NCBI GenBank assembly: GCA_013153135.1
Contig: JAADFA010000059.1
Location: 1-32,612 of the forward strand
Direction: 5' to 3'
From: Chloroflexota bacterium
Lineage (GTDB): Bacteria; Chloroflexota; Anaerolineae; Anaerolineales; DRMV01
DNA: 32,612 nt
Below are positions 22,535-30,291 of the stretch, one piece after another; the stretch's first letter is position 1; every line of letters starts with the position of its first letter. Position numbers and translations under genes: made by a program. The notes under the pieces were generated by a model. It was not told the DNA's origin. It worked only from the letters and a program-made list of their open reading frames with translations, and searched no databases.

Positions 22535-23302
22535 TTAACCGGCGGCCCATAGCAGGCGCACACCAGCGGCCACAATGATCAAGCCCAACAGCGCGCGCAA
22601 GCGTTGTGTGGGCCAGTGCACCACGAGGCGCGCACCAAGCCAGACACCAGGCAGCGCACCAAGCCATAGCGCGGGTAACACGTGCCACGCCACTTGATTA
22701 TGCAGCGTGTAGGGGATGGCCGCGGTCCCCGAGAGCAGCGCGCCGTGGAGCACATCCAGACCGACCAGGTGCGCCGGGGGCACATGATACCACAGCAGAA
22801 AGGCCGCGGAGATCAATACGCCGCCACCTACCGAAGTCGCGCCCACCACCAGGCCACCTACGAACCCAATAAGCCACGCTGCCCGAGCCGAGGGCCAACG
22901 TTCCCTCCCTTCCGCACGCGCGCGCATCCAACCCATGCTGCGGGCCAGGATGTAGAGCCCGACCAGGCTCAACGTCAGGCCCAAAAGTCGGGGAAAGATC
23001 ACCTCAACCCATTGCGGATCGGCCATGCGCAGCACCCACCAGGAGCTGAGCCACGCGCCCGGCAGGCTGCCAAGGCTGAGGTAGAAAATCGGTCGCAACC
23101 ACACGGTCTTTTGGCGGCGGTGCTGAATGCTGCCGACCAAACGGGTTACCGTTGTGAAAACCAGATCCGTACCGACCGCGGTCACGGGGGGCAGTCCAAG
23201 GACCCACAGCAAAAACGGGAGCGCGAGCGCGCCGCCGCCCATGCCGGTCAGGCCCAAAACAAACCCGATCCCCGCACCCGCGAACGTGGCGGTTATCCAC
23301 AT
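22535..23302 (-). CDS. TSUP family (TauE/SafE) membrane permease
   Basis: 255-residue membrane protein with about eight hydrophobic helices. It shows the two-fold repeat of the family: an N-terminal GFVLGLTGMGGGALALPFLL and an internal GFVGGLVVGATSVGGGVLISAAFLL. These proteins move sulfite, sulfonates, sulfate or thiosulfate. Placement directly upstream of sat suggests a sulfur anion, either import of sulfate or export of sulfite, but direction is an inference. AAGGAGG lies five bases before the ATG. Confidence 0.88.
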   Translation of the reverse strand: MWITATFAGAGIGFVLGLTGMGGGALALPFLLWVLGLPPVTAVGTDLVFTTVTRLVGSIQHRRQKTVWLRPIFYLSLGSLPGAWLSSWWVLRMADPQWVEVIFPRLLGLTLSLVGLYILARSMGWMRARAEGRERWPSARAAWLIGFVGGLVVGATSVGGGVLISAAFLLWYHVPPAHLVGLDVLHGALLSGTAAIPYTLHNQVAWHVLPALWLGALPGVWLGARLVVHWPTQRLRALLGLIIVAAGVRLLWAAG

Positions 23303-23317
23303 GGCAGCCTCCTTGGG

Positions 23318-24949
23318 TTAAGGCTCCGTGGGTTCGAGGCAGGCGGCCCGAGGTCGCAGCAACATGCCGTCCGCGTACACGCGTGTGGGCACAAAGCAGC
23401 GCGTATAAGTCGCCAGACGGGACCGTTGGGTCGGATCAACCATGATCCAAGCGATCTGCCCTCGCACCCGGGCCACCTGCTGGGCCAACGCCCGGAGCCA
23501 AGCGTCGTCATCTCCCTGGGCCGCGGGTCCTATATCTTTCCAGCGGCCCGTAATGGGGTCGTATACCCAACGTCGGCCCTCCCGGGTGACATGCCCCATG
23601 GGCAGCTGAAAGGCCGGGTGGTCGGTATAATACAACGTTTCTGGTAGTTCGTTCGTCCATAAAGGAACATCGGGCGGTAAGCGTCGGATGCCGTGCCAGA
23701 CGGCCGCGGTTTGCCACGCACGGTTGCGCAGCGCACCACCGATGTGGTGCATTCGGTCGAGCAGGTAAAAGCCGTCATAGGTCCAGGTAATGCGCGCGAG
23801 GCGGTAGACAACCCAGATCAGCAGCAATATGGTAACCCAGTGTCGCGCGAGGGTGACCCACGAGGCCAAGGCCAAAACGATGACCAACACGACGAACACG
23901 GGTGCGAGCAAGCGCCAGTCCATGGGCGTGGACGCGTCGACCAGGGTAATGGCCCCTACGAGACCGAACAGGTACCAGCCGATGAACGCGAGCCAGCGCC
24001 CCAGATCCGGCCGGATCGCGGGCTCTCGGTGCCAAGCCCACAGCACCAATCCCGCGCTAACCAGCACCACCGTGGCCGCGAGCGCCCATGTTTGGCTCGG
24101 CGTGCGGGTGGCATACCACGGCCGCACCCAATCCGCGAGGGTTTCGGCCGCGACGCGCCATTTTTCAAACCCAGGTGGGTGCCAGGCCAAAGGGCGATTG
24201 ACCGCGTTGCCCGCGACCAGGCGATTGCGCAGCACCCACGCGGCTACGGGTAAGGTATAGCCCAGCAGCAATACGATGATGCTGCCCCGCAGGTGTCGTG
24301 TATGCCAGGCGCGACGTATAAGGGAGCTGACTACCCAAAAAAACAGCACCCCGCCGATCCAGCGGACCAGCGTTCCCGCGGCCGCGAGCCCGGCGAGCCA
24401 TGCTGCCCGGCCGCGGCTCGGGCGCTCGTGCCAGCGGGCCAGGGCCCATCCGGTCAGCAGGACTAGCAGGATAAACGGCGCTTCGGAAAATACCCAGGTG
24501 ACAATGCGTTGCCAAGGATACGCGAGGCCGAGATAAAAGGTTACCACCGCCGCGGGCGCGAGGTGCCGTGTGGTTCGAAAGACCAACAGCCCCGCCAGAC
24601 CGGGCACCGCGAGAGCTAAACACGCGTGCAGCCACCACGCGGCCGTGTCCACGTCCACTGCGGCAAGGCGCATCAGCCCCGCAATCAACGCGGGGTAGCC
24701 CGGCGGGAAGTGGGTCATGGGTTTCCAGCCGCCCAGAGGCGTGGGCCGACCGTAACCCCAACCGCGCGCGAGATTGCGCGCGAGTACAAGGTAGGTCAGC
24801 CCGTCCGAATTCGCGCCCAGGCCCCACGTTTGGGTCGCACGGTAGAAAATCCACCCAGCCACCAGCAGGCCGGGGAGCAAAGCCAACCCAAACCCTAACG
24901 GCGCGCGCCAAAAAGGGGCTTGTTGGAGACGTTCCCACAATCGTTGCAT
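23318..24949 (-). CDS. Second GT-C family membrane glycosyltransferase
   Basis: 543 residues. One N-terminal helix (about 17-36) precedes the loop GANSDGLTYLVLARNL with D49, then GGWKPMTHFPPGYPALIAG, a pattern of PMT/ArnT-like enzymes of unknown donor. About ten further helices and a soluble C-terminal domain (from about residue 410) follow. The start at 24949 has AAGGG five bases before; an in-frame TTG at 24982 is less likely. It lies upstream of the TauE/SafE-sat pair with a 15-base gap but has no evident link in function. It shows little similarity to the GT-C protein at 4337-6154 beyond the fold. Confidence 0.72.
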   Translation of the reverse strand: MQRLWERLQQAPFWRAPLGFGLALLPGLLVAGWIFYRATQTWGLGANSDGLTYLVLARNLARGWGYGRPTPLGGWKPMTHFPPGYPALIAGLMRLAAVDVDTAAWWLHACLALAVPGLAGLLVFRTTRHLAPAAVVTFYLGLAYPWQRIVTWVFSEAPFILLVLLTGWALARWHERPSRGRAAWLAGLAAAGTLVRWIGGVLFFWVVSSLIRRAWHTRHLRGSIIVLLLGYTLPVAAWVLRNRLVAGNAVNRPLAWHPPGFEKWRVAAETLADWVRPWYATRTPSQTWALAATVVLVSAGLVLWAWHREPAIRPDLGRWLAFIGWYLFGLVGAITLVDASTPMDWRLLAPVFVVLVIVLALASWVTLARHWVTILLLIWVVYRLARITWTYDGFYLLDRMHHIGGALRNRAWQTAAVWHGIRRLPPDVPLWTNELPETLYYTDHPAFQLPMGHVTREGRRWVYDPITGRWKDIGPAAQGDDDAWLRALAQQVARVRGQIAWIMVDPTQRSRLATYTRCFVPTRVYADGMLLRPRAACLEPTEP

Positions 24950-25011
24950 CGGCACCCTTGCGTGGGATGAAGTTGGCCGCAACCGGCGCGAGCCAGTTGC
25001 AGCACGCCTCC

Positions 25012-25017
25012 ATTATA
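25012..25017 (-). promoter_or_regulatory. -10 box upstream of the second GT-C gene
   Basis: TATAAT on the minus strand (25017 to 25012), 63 bases before the GT-C start. It lies back to back with the plus-strand TATAAT at 25035-25040, giving a short divergent promoter region. Confidence 0.5.
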
Positions 25018-25031
25018 CGCGGCTCTCCTCT

Positions 25032-25040
25032 TGCTATAAT
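25032..25040 (+). promoter_or_regulatory. Extended -10 promoter of the xdhC-like gene
   Basis: TGC then a perfect TATAAT (25035-25040), 42 bases before the ATG at 25082. Confidence 0.6.
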
Positions 25041-25081
25041 GAAGGCACCCGTTGACTGCAGCGCGTTCTGAACGAGGTCCG

Positions 25082-25921
25082 ATGATGGTCGACCCACAAG
25101 AAACCCGCGCCTGGTTGGAGGCAATGCAGCAGGCCCTGGCTGCTGGCGAACCGATCGCGTGGTGCGTGGTCGTTGAGGCCCAGGGCTCGACCCCGCGCCG
25201 CGCGGGGAGCAAAATGCTTGTGTTCGCGGATGGGCGCACGGTGGGCACCGTTGGGGGCGGCGAAACCGAGCACCGGGTAATCCAAGCGGCCCAACAGGCC
25301 ATGCAGGATGGTCGGCCCCGGGTCGAAACCTATCGTTTGGTTGACCCTGCGCGCGGAGACCCCGGAGTATGCGGAGGGCAAATGCGCGTGTATATCGAAC
25401 CCGTTCTGCCGCCGCCGCAAATCGTTGTGGTGGGCGCAGGACACGTAGGCCGCGCGGTGGCTGAGTTGGCCCACTGGCTCGGGTTTCGGGTCATTGTGGT
25501 GGATGACCGTGCGGGCTGGTGCGAACATCAACCCATCCCTGAGGCTGATGCGTGCGTGGAGGCCCCGCCTGAGGCCATCCCTGAACACGTGCACATTACT
25601 CCCCAGACCTTCATTGTCTTGGTAACTCGCGGTTCGCCAGTGGATGTGGCCGCGTTGCCCGCGTTGCTGCAGACGCCCGCTCGTTATATTGGTGTCATTG
25701 GCTCCCGACGGCGCTGGCTCACTACCGCGCGTGCATTACGCGAGCGCGGGGTGCCAGAGGACGCGCTGCACCGGGTTCGCACGCCCATCGGGTTGGATAT
25801 CGGCGGCGAGACGCCCCGAGAGATCGCATTGAGCATTATGGCCGAGATCGTGGCCGAGTTGCACGGCCGTGGCAAGCAAGGCGCGGCAACCCAGCCTGAA
25901 CGCAACGAGGGAGCACAGTGA
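25082..25921 (+). CDS. XdhC/CoxI family molybdenum hydroxylase maturation protein
   Basis: 279 residues. XdhC-type proteins bind the molybdenum cofactor and help its sulfuration and insertion into xanthine dehydrogenase or CO dehydrogenase-like enzymes. Order: the N-terminal XdhC domain with EAQGSTPRRAGSKMLV, GTVGGGETEHRV and GVCGGQMRVYIEP (C97); then a Rossmann-like C-terminal domain with VVVGAGHVGRAVAELA and YIGVIGSRRRW, ending GLDIGGETPREIALSIMAEI. ATG 25082 or 25085 follows GAGGT. A TTG at 25052 would lie almost at the transcription start. No molybdenum hydroxylase structural genes are present here. The MOSC protein at 30292 is the only other cofactor-linked gene. Confidence 0.88.
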   Translation: MMVDPQETRAWLEAMQQALAAGEPIAWCVVVEAQGSTPRRAGSKMLVFADGRTVGTVGGGETEHRVIQAAQQAMQDGRPRVETYRLVDPARGDPGVCGGQMRVYIEPVLPPPQIVVVGAGHVGRAVAELAHWLGFRVIVVDDRAGWCEHQPIPEADACVEAPPEAIPEHVHITPQTFIVLVTRGSPVDVAALPALLQTPARYIGVIGSRRRWLTTARALRERGVPEDALHRVRTPIGLDIGGETPREIALSIMAEIVAELHGRGKQGAATQPERNEGAQ

Positions 25922-26535
25922 TGCCATCCCCGCAAACCTTGCACGCGTTTTTGCGTTCCCGGCGTTCGGTGCGGCGGTTCATGGCCCGGGCGGTGCCGCG
26001 CGACGTAATCGCTCGGGTGCTCGATACAGCCCGTTGGGCTCCGTCGGCGCATAACCGGCAGCCATGGCGTTTTGTGGTCCTATCGCGTGACGGGGCCGCG
26101 CGGCGCGCATTGGCTGAGGCAATGACCACGGCCTTTCGCCGTGACCTTGAGGCCGATGGCCTGCCCCAAAACGAGATCGAGGCTCGCGTGGCGCGTGCAC
26201 GCCAGCGCTTGCTCGAGGCACCGGTGGCCATTGTATTGGCCGCGGATCGAGCGACCATGGACGCGTACCCTGATCCCCGGCGTCAACGCGCGGAGCACAT
26301 CATGATGGTGCAAAGCGCCGCGCTGGCTGGATTGCAATTGCTCCTGGCCGCCCACGCGGAAGGCTTGGCTGGCGTGTGGACGTGCGGCCCCCTCTTCGTG
26401 CCCGAGTTGGTGCGGCAGGTGCTGGCCTTGCCCGCGACGTGGGAGCCGCAAGCGCTCTTCTTTTTAGGCTATCCCGCGCGCATTCCTGAGCCGCCGCCGC
26501 GCCATGACTTGGATGAGATTGTGTGGTGGCGCTAA
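25921..26535 (+). CDS. Nitroreductase family protein (resembling the F420 ligase C-terminal domain)
   Basis: FMN-binding nitroreductase fold, 204 residues. Marks: SRRSVRRFMARAV and the FMN-phosphate/ribityl region ARWAPSAHNRQPWRFVVL, then QSAALAGLQLLLAAHAEGLAGVWTCGPLF and LFFLGYPARIPEPP. The WTCGPLF and APSAHNRQPWRF stretches resemble the C-terminal domain of FbiB/CofE-type F420:glutamyl ligases more than ordinary NfsB, but the ligase half is absent. The ATG overlaps the xdhC stop (TGATG) and GAGGGAG precedes it by seven bases, so the two are translationally coupled. Its substrate is unknown. Confidence 0.85.
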   Translation: MPSPQTLHAFLRSRRSVRRFMARAVPRDVIARVLDTARWAPSAHNRQPWRFVVLSRDGAARRALAEAMTTAFRRDLEADGLPQNEIEARVARARQRLLEAPVAIVLAADRATMDAYPDPRRQRAEHIMMVQSAALAGLQLLLAAHAEGLAGVWTCGPLFVPELVRQVLALPATWEPQALFFLGYPARIPEPPPRHDLDEIVWWR

Positions 26536-26557
26536 GCCGCGCTCCCAACCCGTGGGG

Positions 26558-26563
26558 TATACT
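26558..26563 (+). promoter_or_regulatory. -10 box of the tdk-hpt operon
   Basis: TATACT, 56 bases before the tdk ATG, in the 83-base gap after the nitroreductase gene. No good -35 box. Confidence 0.45.
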
Positions 26564-26618
26564 TGGAACGTCGCCCGATACGCCTTCTAACTGGTAGCCC
26601 TGATTGAGGAGGGGAACC

Positions 26619-27236
26619 ATGACTGGTTGTTTGCCCGGGGGCCGGATTGAGGTCATCGTTGGCCCTATGTTCAGCGGAAAGACGGAAGAGCTCATCCGCC
26701 GTTTGCGCCGCGCGGTCATCGCCAAGCAAAAGGTGCAAGTCTTCAAGCCGCGCATCGACACCCGCTATCACCCTACTAAGCTCACATCGCACAATGGCGA
26801 TCAATTCCAGGCGCTGCCTGTGGCGGACACCGCGGAGATGCGCCAACACATTGAGTCGGATACGCGTATCGTCGCGGTGGACGAAGCCCAGTTCTTTGAC
26901 GAAGAGATTGTGCAATTGGCGCGTCAGCTCGCATGCCAGGGCAAGCGGGTTATCCTGGCAGGATTGGATATGGACTTTCGTGGCGAGCCGTTCCATCCCA
27001 TGCCTGCACTTATGGCTATCGCGGACCAGGTGGATAAGCTCCAAGCGATTTGCATGGTATGCCGCCAAGAGGCCACGCATACGCAGCGCCTTATTGAAGG
27101 CAAGCCCGCGAGTTACCACGACCCAGTCGTGCTGGTCGGCGCGCAGGAGATGTATGAGCCTCGTTGCCGCGCCCATCACATTGTGCCCGACCATCCCGCA
27201 TTCCGCACGGAGGCGGCATCTGAGGTTGAGGGCTAA
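26619..27236 (+). CDS. tdk: Thymidine kinase (type II)
   Basis: Phosphorylates thymidine in pyrimidine salvage. 205 residues, normal for the bacterial tetrameric type. P-loop GPMFSGKTEEL (residues 15-25), DEAQFF with the catalytic Glu region, GLDMDFRGEPF, a zinc-ribbon site CMVCR with a later CRAHH, and the substrate lasso near EGKPASYHDPVVLVGA. ATG 26619 follows GAGGAGG (26606-26612) closely; an earlier in-frame TTG overlaps that site. It is the first gene of a six-gene run. With hpt next to it, nucleobase and nucleoside salvage are joined. Confidence 0.94.
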   Translation: MTGCLPGGRIEVIVGPMFSGKTEELIRRLRRAVIAKQKVQVFKPRIDTRYHPTKLTSHNGDQFQALPVADTAEMRQHIESDTRIVAVDEAQFFDEEIVQLARQLACQGKRVILAGLDMDFRGEPFHPMPALMAIADQVDKLQAICMVCRQEATHTQRLIEGKPASYHDPVVLVGAQEMYEPRCRAHHIVPDHPAFRTEAASEVEG

Positions 27237-27260
27237 TCTTGCGGCCCGGTTCGCATTCCC

Positions 27261-27296
27261 CGACCCACGAGCCCTGTCGCGGCCAGGCCTGGGTCG
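27261..27296. other. Imperfect hairpin between tdk and hpt
   Basis: CGACCCA (27261-27267) pairs with TGGGTCG (27290-27296). Inside, CCTG (27273-27276) pairs with CAGG (27284-27287). It could be an attenuator or processing site that sets hpt expression apart from tdk. Confidence 0.35.
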
Positions 27297-27317
27297 TGTA
27301 GCGAAAAAGGAGGCGGC

Positions 27318-27926
27318 ATGGCGATCCAAGACTATCGCGAGTACCTGCAGGAGATCCTCATCCCTGAAGACCGCTTGCAAAAACGTATCGCGGAGCTCGC
27401 GGAAGAAATCAGCCGCGATTATGAAGGTAAGGATTTGGTCTTGGTTTGCATCCTGCGCGGCGGGGTTATGTTCTTGACGGATTTGATGCGCCACCTTACT
27501 GTGCCGCACGAGATCGAATTTATGGCGGTTGAGTCCTACGGCAAAGGCGCGCGCGAACCGGGCGAATTGCACATTACCATGGATTTGCGCACGGCCATCA
27601 CCGGCCGCGATGTCTTGTTGGTAGAAGATATCATCGACAGCGGCCATACGGTCGCTCAGGTGCTCCAGCTGCTCAAGATGCGCCAACCGCGCTCGCTCAA
27701 GGTGTGCGCGTTGTTGGATAAACGCGCGCGGCGTCAGGTGGATGTGCCCATTGATTATGTTGGCTTTGAGATCCCTAATTATTTTGTGTTTGGGTACGGC
27801 TTGGACATGGATGGATATTGGCGCAATTTGCCCTTTATTGCCATCCCAGATTTGAAGCGTTACCGAGGGCATGTGCCTGACGACGCGACCGATGAACCTG
27901 AACCATCGGGGGAGGAGGATGCGTAA
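27318..27926 (+). CDS. hpt: Hypoxanthine phosphoribosyltransferase
   Basis: Makes IMP (and possibly GMP) from the base and PRPP, a purine salvage step. 202 residues, somewhat longer than the usual 175-185 owing to an acidic C-terminal tail (DEPEPSGEEDA). Family marks: ILIPEDRLQKRIAELAEEI, LRGGVMFLTDLMRH, the PRPP loop VEDIIDSGHT (102-111), LKVCALLDKRARRQ, and the base-binding end VGFEIPNYFVFGYGLDMDGYWRNLPFI. The ATG is preceded by AAAGGAGG. Its last eight bases overlap the start of the next gene. Confidence 0.95.
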   Translation: MAIQDYREYLQEILIPEDRLQKRIAELAEEISRDYEGKDLVLVCILRGGVMFLTDLMRHLTVPHEIEFMAVESYGKGAREPGELHITMDLRTAITGRDVLLVEDIIDSGHTVAQVLQLLKMRQPRSLKVCALLDKRARRQVDVPIDYVGFEIPNYFVFGYGLDMDGYWRNLPFIAIPDLKRYRGHVPDDATDEPEPSGEEDA

Positions 27927-29457
27927 TCCTCACTTGCGCCCGTTGCCCGAGTTGGCTCTGCAGGTGCGTAGCCTCGGAGGGGCCGACGCGGCGTTGTACC
28001 TGGTCGGTGGCGCGGTGCGGGATTGGCTCTTGGAGCGACCCATCGGTGATCTTGATTTTGTCTTGCCGCAGGGCGCCATTGCTTTTGCCCGCCGCGTGGC
28101 CGATGCCCTCAACGCCGCGTTTTTTGTGCTCGACGCCGAGCGCGATGTGGCGCGCGTGATCGTGCATAAGGGTCCCGAGCGCACGCCCTTGTTCCTGGAT
28201 TTCGCCGCGTTCCGCGGCGCGAACTTGGAGGAAGATTTGCGCGCGCGCGATTTCACCATCAACGCCATGGCCATCGACCCCTTCCAGCCCGAACGTTTGC
28301 ATGACCCAACCCACGGTTTGCAAGACCTTAAGGACAAAATCGTGCGCGTGTGCTACCCTGATGCATTTCGCGATGACCCTATCCGCGTCTTGCGGGCCGT
28401 TCGCTTGGCGGTGCAGCTGGAATTCAAAATGGATCCTGAAACTCAACGTCGACTGCGCGACGACGCGACGCTGCTTGCCCGCAGTACGCCTGAGCGCCAA
28501 CGGGATGAACTTATCCGTATGTTGGCCCATCCCAAAGCCGATAGCGCGTTGCGCGTGGCCGCGGCCTTGGATGCCTTGCCAGTTATATGGCCCGAAATCA
28601 GACTGCTGAAAGATGTGGCCCTCTTCCCCGATCGACCCATGCCAGGATGGGATTACGCGTTGGCCACGGTGCACTATGTGCATCGCCTGATGCAAACTCT
28701 CAGCCGTGAGCACAATCCGGAAGCTAGCGCGAATTTCGCGTTGGGTATGGTCTCGTGGTTGTTGGGGCGTTACCGACGTCAATTGGCTGAGCACTGGACG
28801 ACGCGGTTGCATCCGTATCGTGATGTGCGACCGCTGGTCGTATGGGCCGCGGTATACCACGCGTGGGGCATGACTCAGGTGCGTCCGGTCGCGACGGCGC
28901 ACGGGTGGCAGTATCCAGGTTATGCTGAACACAGTGCGCGCGCGGCCGAGGCACGCGGCCAAGCGCTGCGTTTGAGTCGGGCCGAGGTGCGCCGTTTGGT
29001 CCGCGTGGTTCGTTATCATATTGAACCCCTGCACTTCGCGGAGGATGAGACCGCGCTGGACGATCGAGCCATCCATCGCTTTTTCCGCGCAGCAGGTGAG
29101 GCAGGCATTGATGCAGTATTCATTGCGTTGGCGAGCGTCTTAGCCCGTTACGGGCTCACACCGCCCCATGACCTGTGGGAACGTCACGTGCGGGTGGCTC
29201 GGCGTTTGCTCGAAGCCTGGTGGGAGCGCTACGATCAAGTGATCGAGCCACCAACTTTGTTGCGTGGGGATGAGGTGCAGCAGATTTTGGGCATCCCCGC
29301 GGGGCCAATGGTGGGCTTGGCCTTGCGCGCGCTGCAAGAGGCCCAAGCCGCGGGTGAGATCCACAGCCCTGAGGACGCGACGCAATGGTTGAAGGCTTGG
29401 TATCAAGGCTACCGCTCACGTGATGAGCGAGGTCACACCGCACCTTTGGCCCGTTAG
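27919..29457 (+). CDS. Poly(A) polymerase/CCA-family nucleotidyltransferase with degenerate HD region
   Basis: 512 residues, class II nucleotidyltransferase. LVGGAVRDWLLERP (28-41) precedes the metal pair D44/D46 in GDLDFVLP. Between it and motif B lies DFAAFRGANLEEDL rather than the FGTA-type loop of the paralog at 17975-19342. Motif B is RARDFTINAMAID (D111), then DDPIRVLRAVRLAV and ERQRDELIRML. A middle segment aligned to the HD phosphohydrolase domain found in related proteins has lost the signature pair (VYHAWGM, H314-A315, in place of HDIGK) but keeps H338 and H367. The C-terminus has LRGDEVQQILGIPAGPMVGLAL. The start overlaps the hpt end by eight bases with GGGGGAGG before it. CC-adding, A-adding and poly(A) polymerase roles are all open. 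Confidence 0.83.
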   Translation: MRNPHLRPLPELALQVRSLGGADAALYLVGGAVRDWLLERPIGDLDFVLPQGAIAFARRVADALNAAFFVLDAERDVARVIVHKGPERTPLFLDFAAFRGANLEEDLRARDFTINAMAIDPFQPERLHDPTHGLQDLKDKIVRVCYPDAFRDDPIRVLRAVRLAVQLEFKMDPETQRRLRDDATLLARSTPERQRDELIRMLAHPKADSALRVAAALDALPVIWPEIRLLKDVALFPDRPMPGWDYALATVHYVHRLMQTLSREHNPEASANFALGMVSWLLGRYRRQLAEHWTTRLHPYRDVRPLVVWAAVYHAWGMTQVRPVATAHGWQYPGYAEHSARAAEARGQALRLSRAEVRRLVRVVRYHIEPLHFAEDETALDDRAIHRFFRAAGEAGIDAVFIALASVLARYGLTPPHDLWERHVRVARRLLEAWWERYDQVIEPPTLLRGDEVQQILGIPAGPMVGLALRALQEAQAAGEIHSPEDATQWLKAWYQGYRSRDERGHTAPLAR

Positions 29458-29468
29458 GAGGGGAGCGG

Positions 29469-30248
29469 ATGCACGTACAGCATTTTCACCCGCGCGGCCG
29501 TCGCGGGACGGTACTTTTTCTGCACGGCCTTGGTTCGGCTGGGGAAGCGTGGGCAGGTCAAGCACCGGTGCTGCGCGCGTTGGATTTGCAAGGTCTGGCC
29601 CCCGATTTGCCAGGGTTCGGACGTTCACCTTGGCCCGGAGGCCCCATTACGTTGTCCCGCTTTGCAGCCTTCGCGCGTGAAGTGCTCGACCAGCATGGCG
29701 TCGAACGGGCTCACGTGGTCGGTATTTCCTTCGGCGGGGTGGTGGCCCAGCTTCTCGCCCTGCACGCGCCTGAACGGGTCGCGACGCTGACCCTGGTCAA
29801 CACCTTCGCACGACTGCGGCCTCGAGGATGGCGCGACTGGGGTTACTTCCTGGCCCGGGCCGCGTTGGCCTTCCTTCTTTCGCCTCGCTGGCAGGCCCCC
29901 TTGGTCGCTCGGCGCATCTTCCCCAAACCCGAACATGCGGCTTTTCGGGAGATTCTGGCCCAGCACATTCGTATGGCTGACCCGCGGGTGTACCGTGGGG
30001 TAATGTGGGCTTTGCTCCGGGTGGATTTGACCCCTCGACTGCCCGAAATTCAAGCGCCCACCCTGGTGATTTCTGGCCTGGAGGATACGACCGTCTCGCT
30101 GGAGGATCAGGCTGTCTTGGCGCAACGTATTCCCCATGCGCAGTGGGTCAAGCTGCCAGGCGGCCATGGCCTCATCGCAGACCAAGCCGACGCGTTCAAC
30201 CAGGCCTGGATGGCTTTCCTCCAGAAGCATATACCCGCCTCAGACTGA
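29469..30248 (+). CDS. Alpha/beta hydrolase
   Basis: 259-residue alpha/beta-fold hydrolase. The oxyanion region is FLHGLGSAGEAW. The nucleophile elbow GISFGG has S87. The acid D206 lies in ISGLEDTTV and H233 in PGGHGLI, so the triad is complete. A helical cap of about residues 115-185 lies between. No signal peptide. The substrate cannot be deduced; lactonases, esterases and carbon-carbon hydrolases share this pattern. The ribosome site AGGAGGGG overlaps the stop of the upstream gene, with the ATG 11 bases after that stop, so co-translation is likely. Confidence 0.88.
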   Translation: MHVQHFHPRGRRGTVLFLHGLGSAGEAWAGQAPVLRALDLQGLAPDLPGFGRSPWPGGPITLSRFAAFAREVLDQHGVERAHVVGISFGGVVAQLLALHAPERVATLTLVNTFARLRPRGWRDWGYFLARAALAFLLSPRWQAPLVARRIFPKPEHAAFREILAQHIRMADPRVYRGVMWALLRVDLTPRLPEIQAPTLVISGLEDTTVSLEDQAVLAQRIPHAQWVKLPGGHGLIADQADAFNQAWMAFLQKHIPASD

Positions 30249-30291
30249 CCGCTACGCGCCCAGCTTATCCATGCCTTACGTAGAGGAAGGC

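Noticed and set aside
22682..23647. 321-codon open frame opposite the TauE/SafE and GT-C genes
   Set aside because: Crosses two real genes on the other strand, with Arg/Gln/Pro-rich shadow composition.
24165..25124. 319-codon minus frame over the GT-C gene start and xdhC promoter
   Set aside because: Same strand but a different frame of the GT-C gene; runs across the divergent promoters.
26532..27872. 446-codon minus frame opposite tdk and hpt
   Set aside because: Covers two well-recognised genes on the other strand; no motif and no start site.
27835..29076. 413-codon minus frame opposite the second nucleotidyltransferase
   Set aside because: Antisense shadow; conserved motifs lie on the plus strand.
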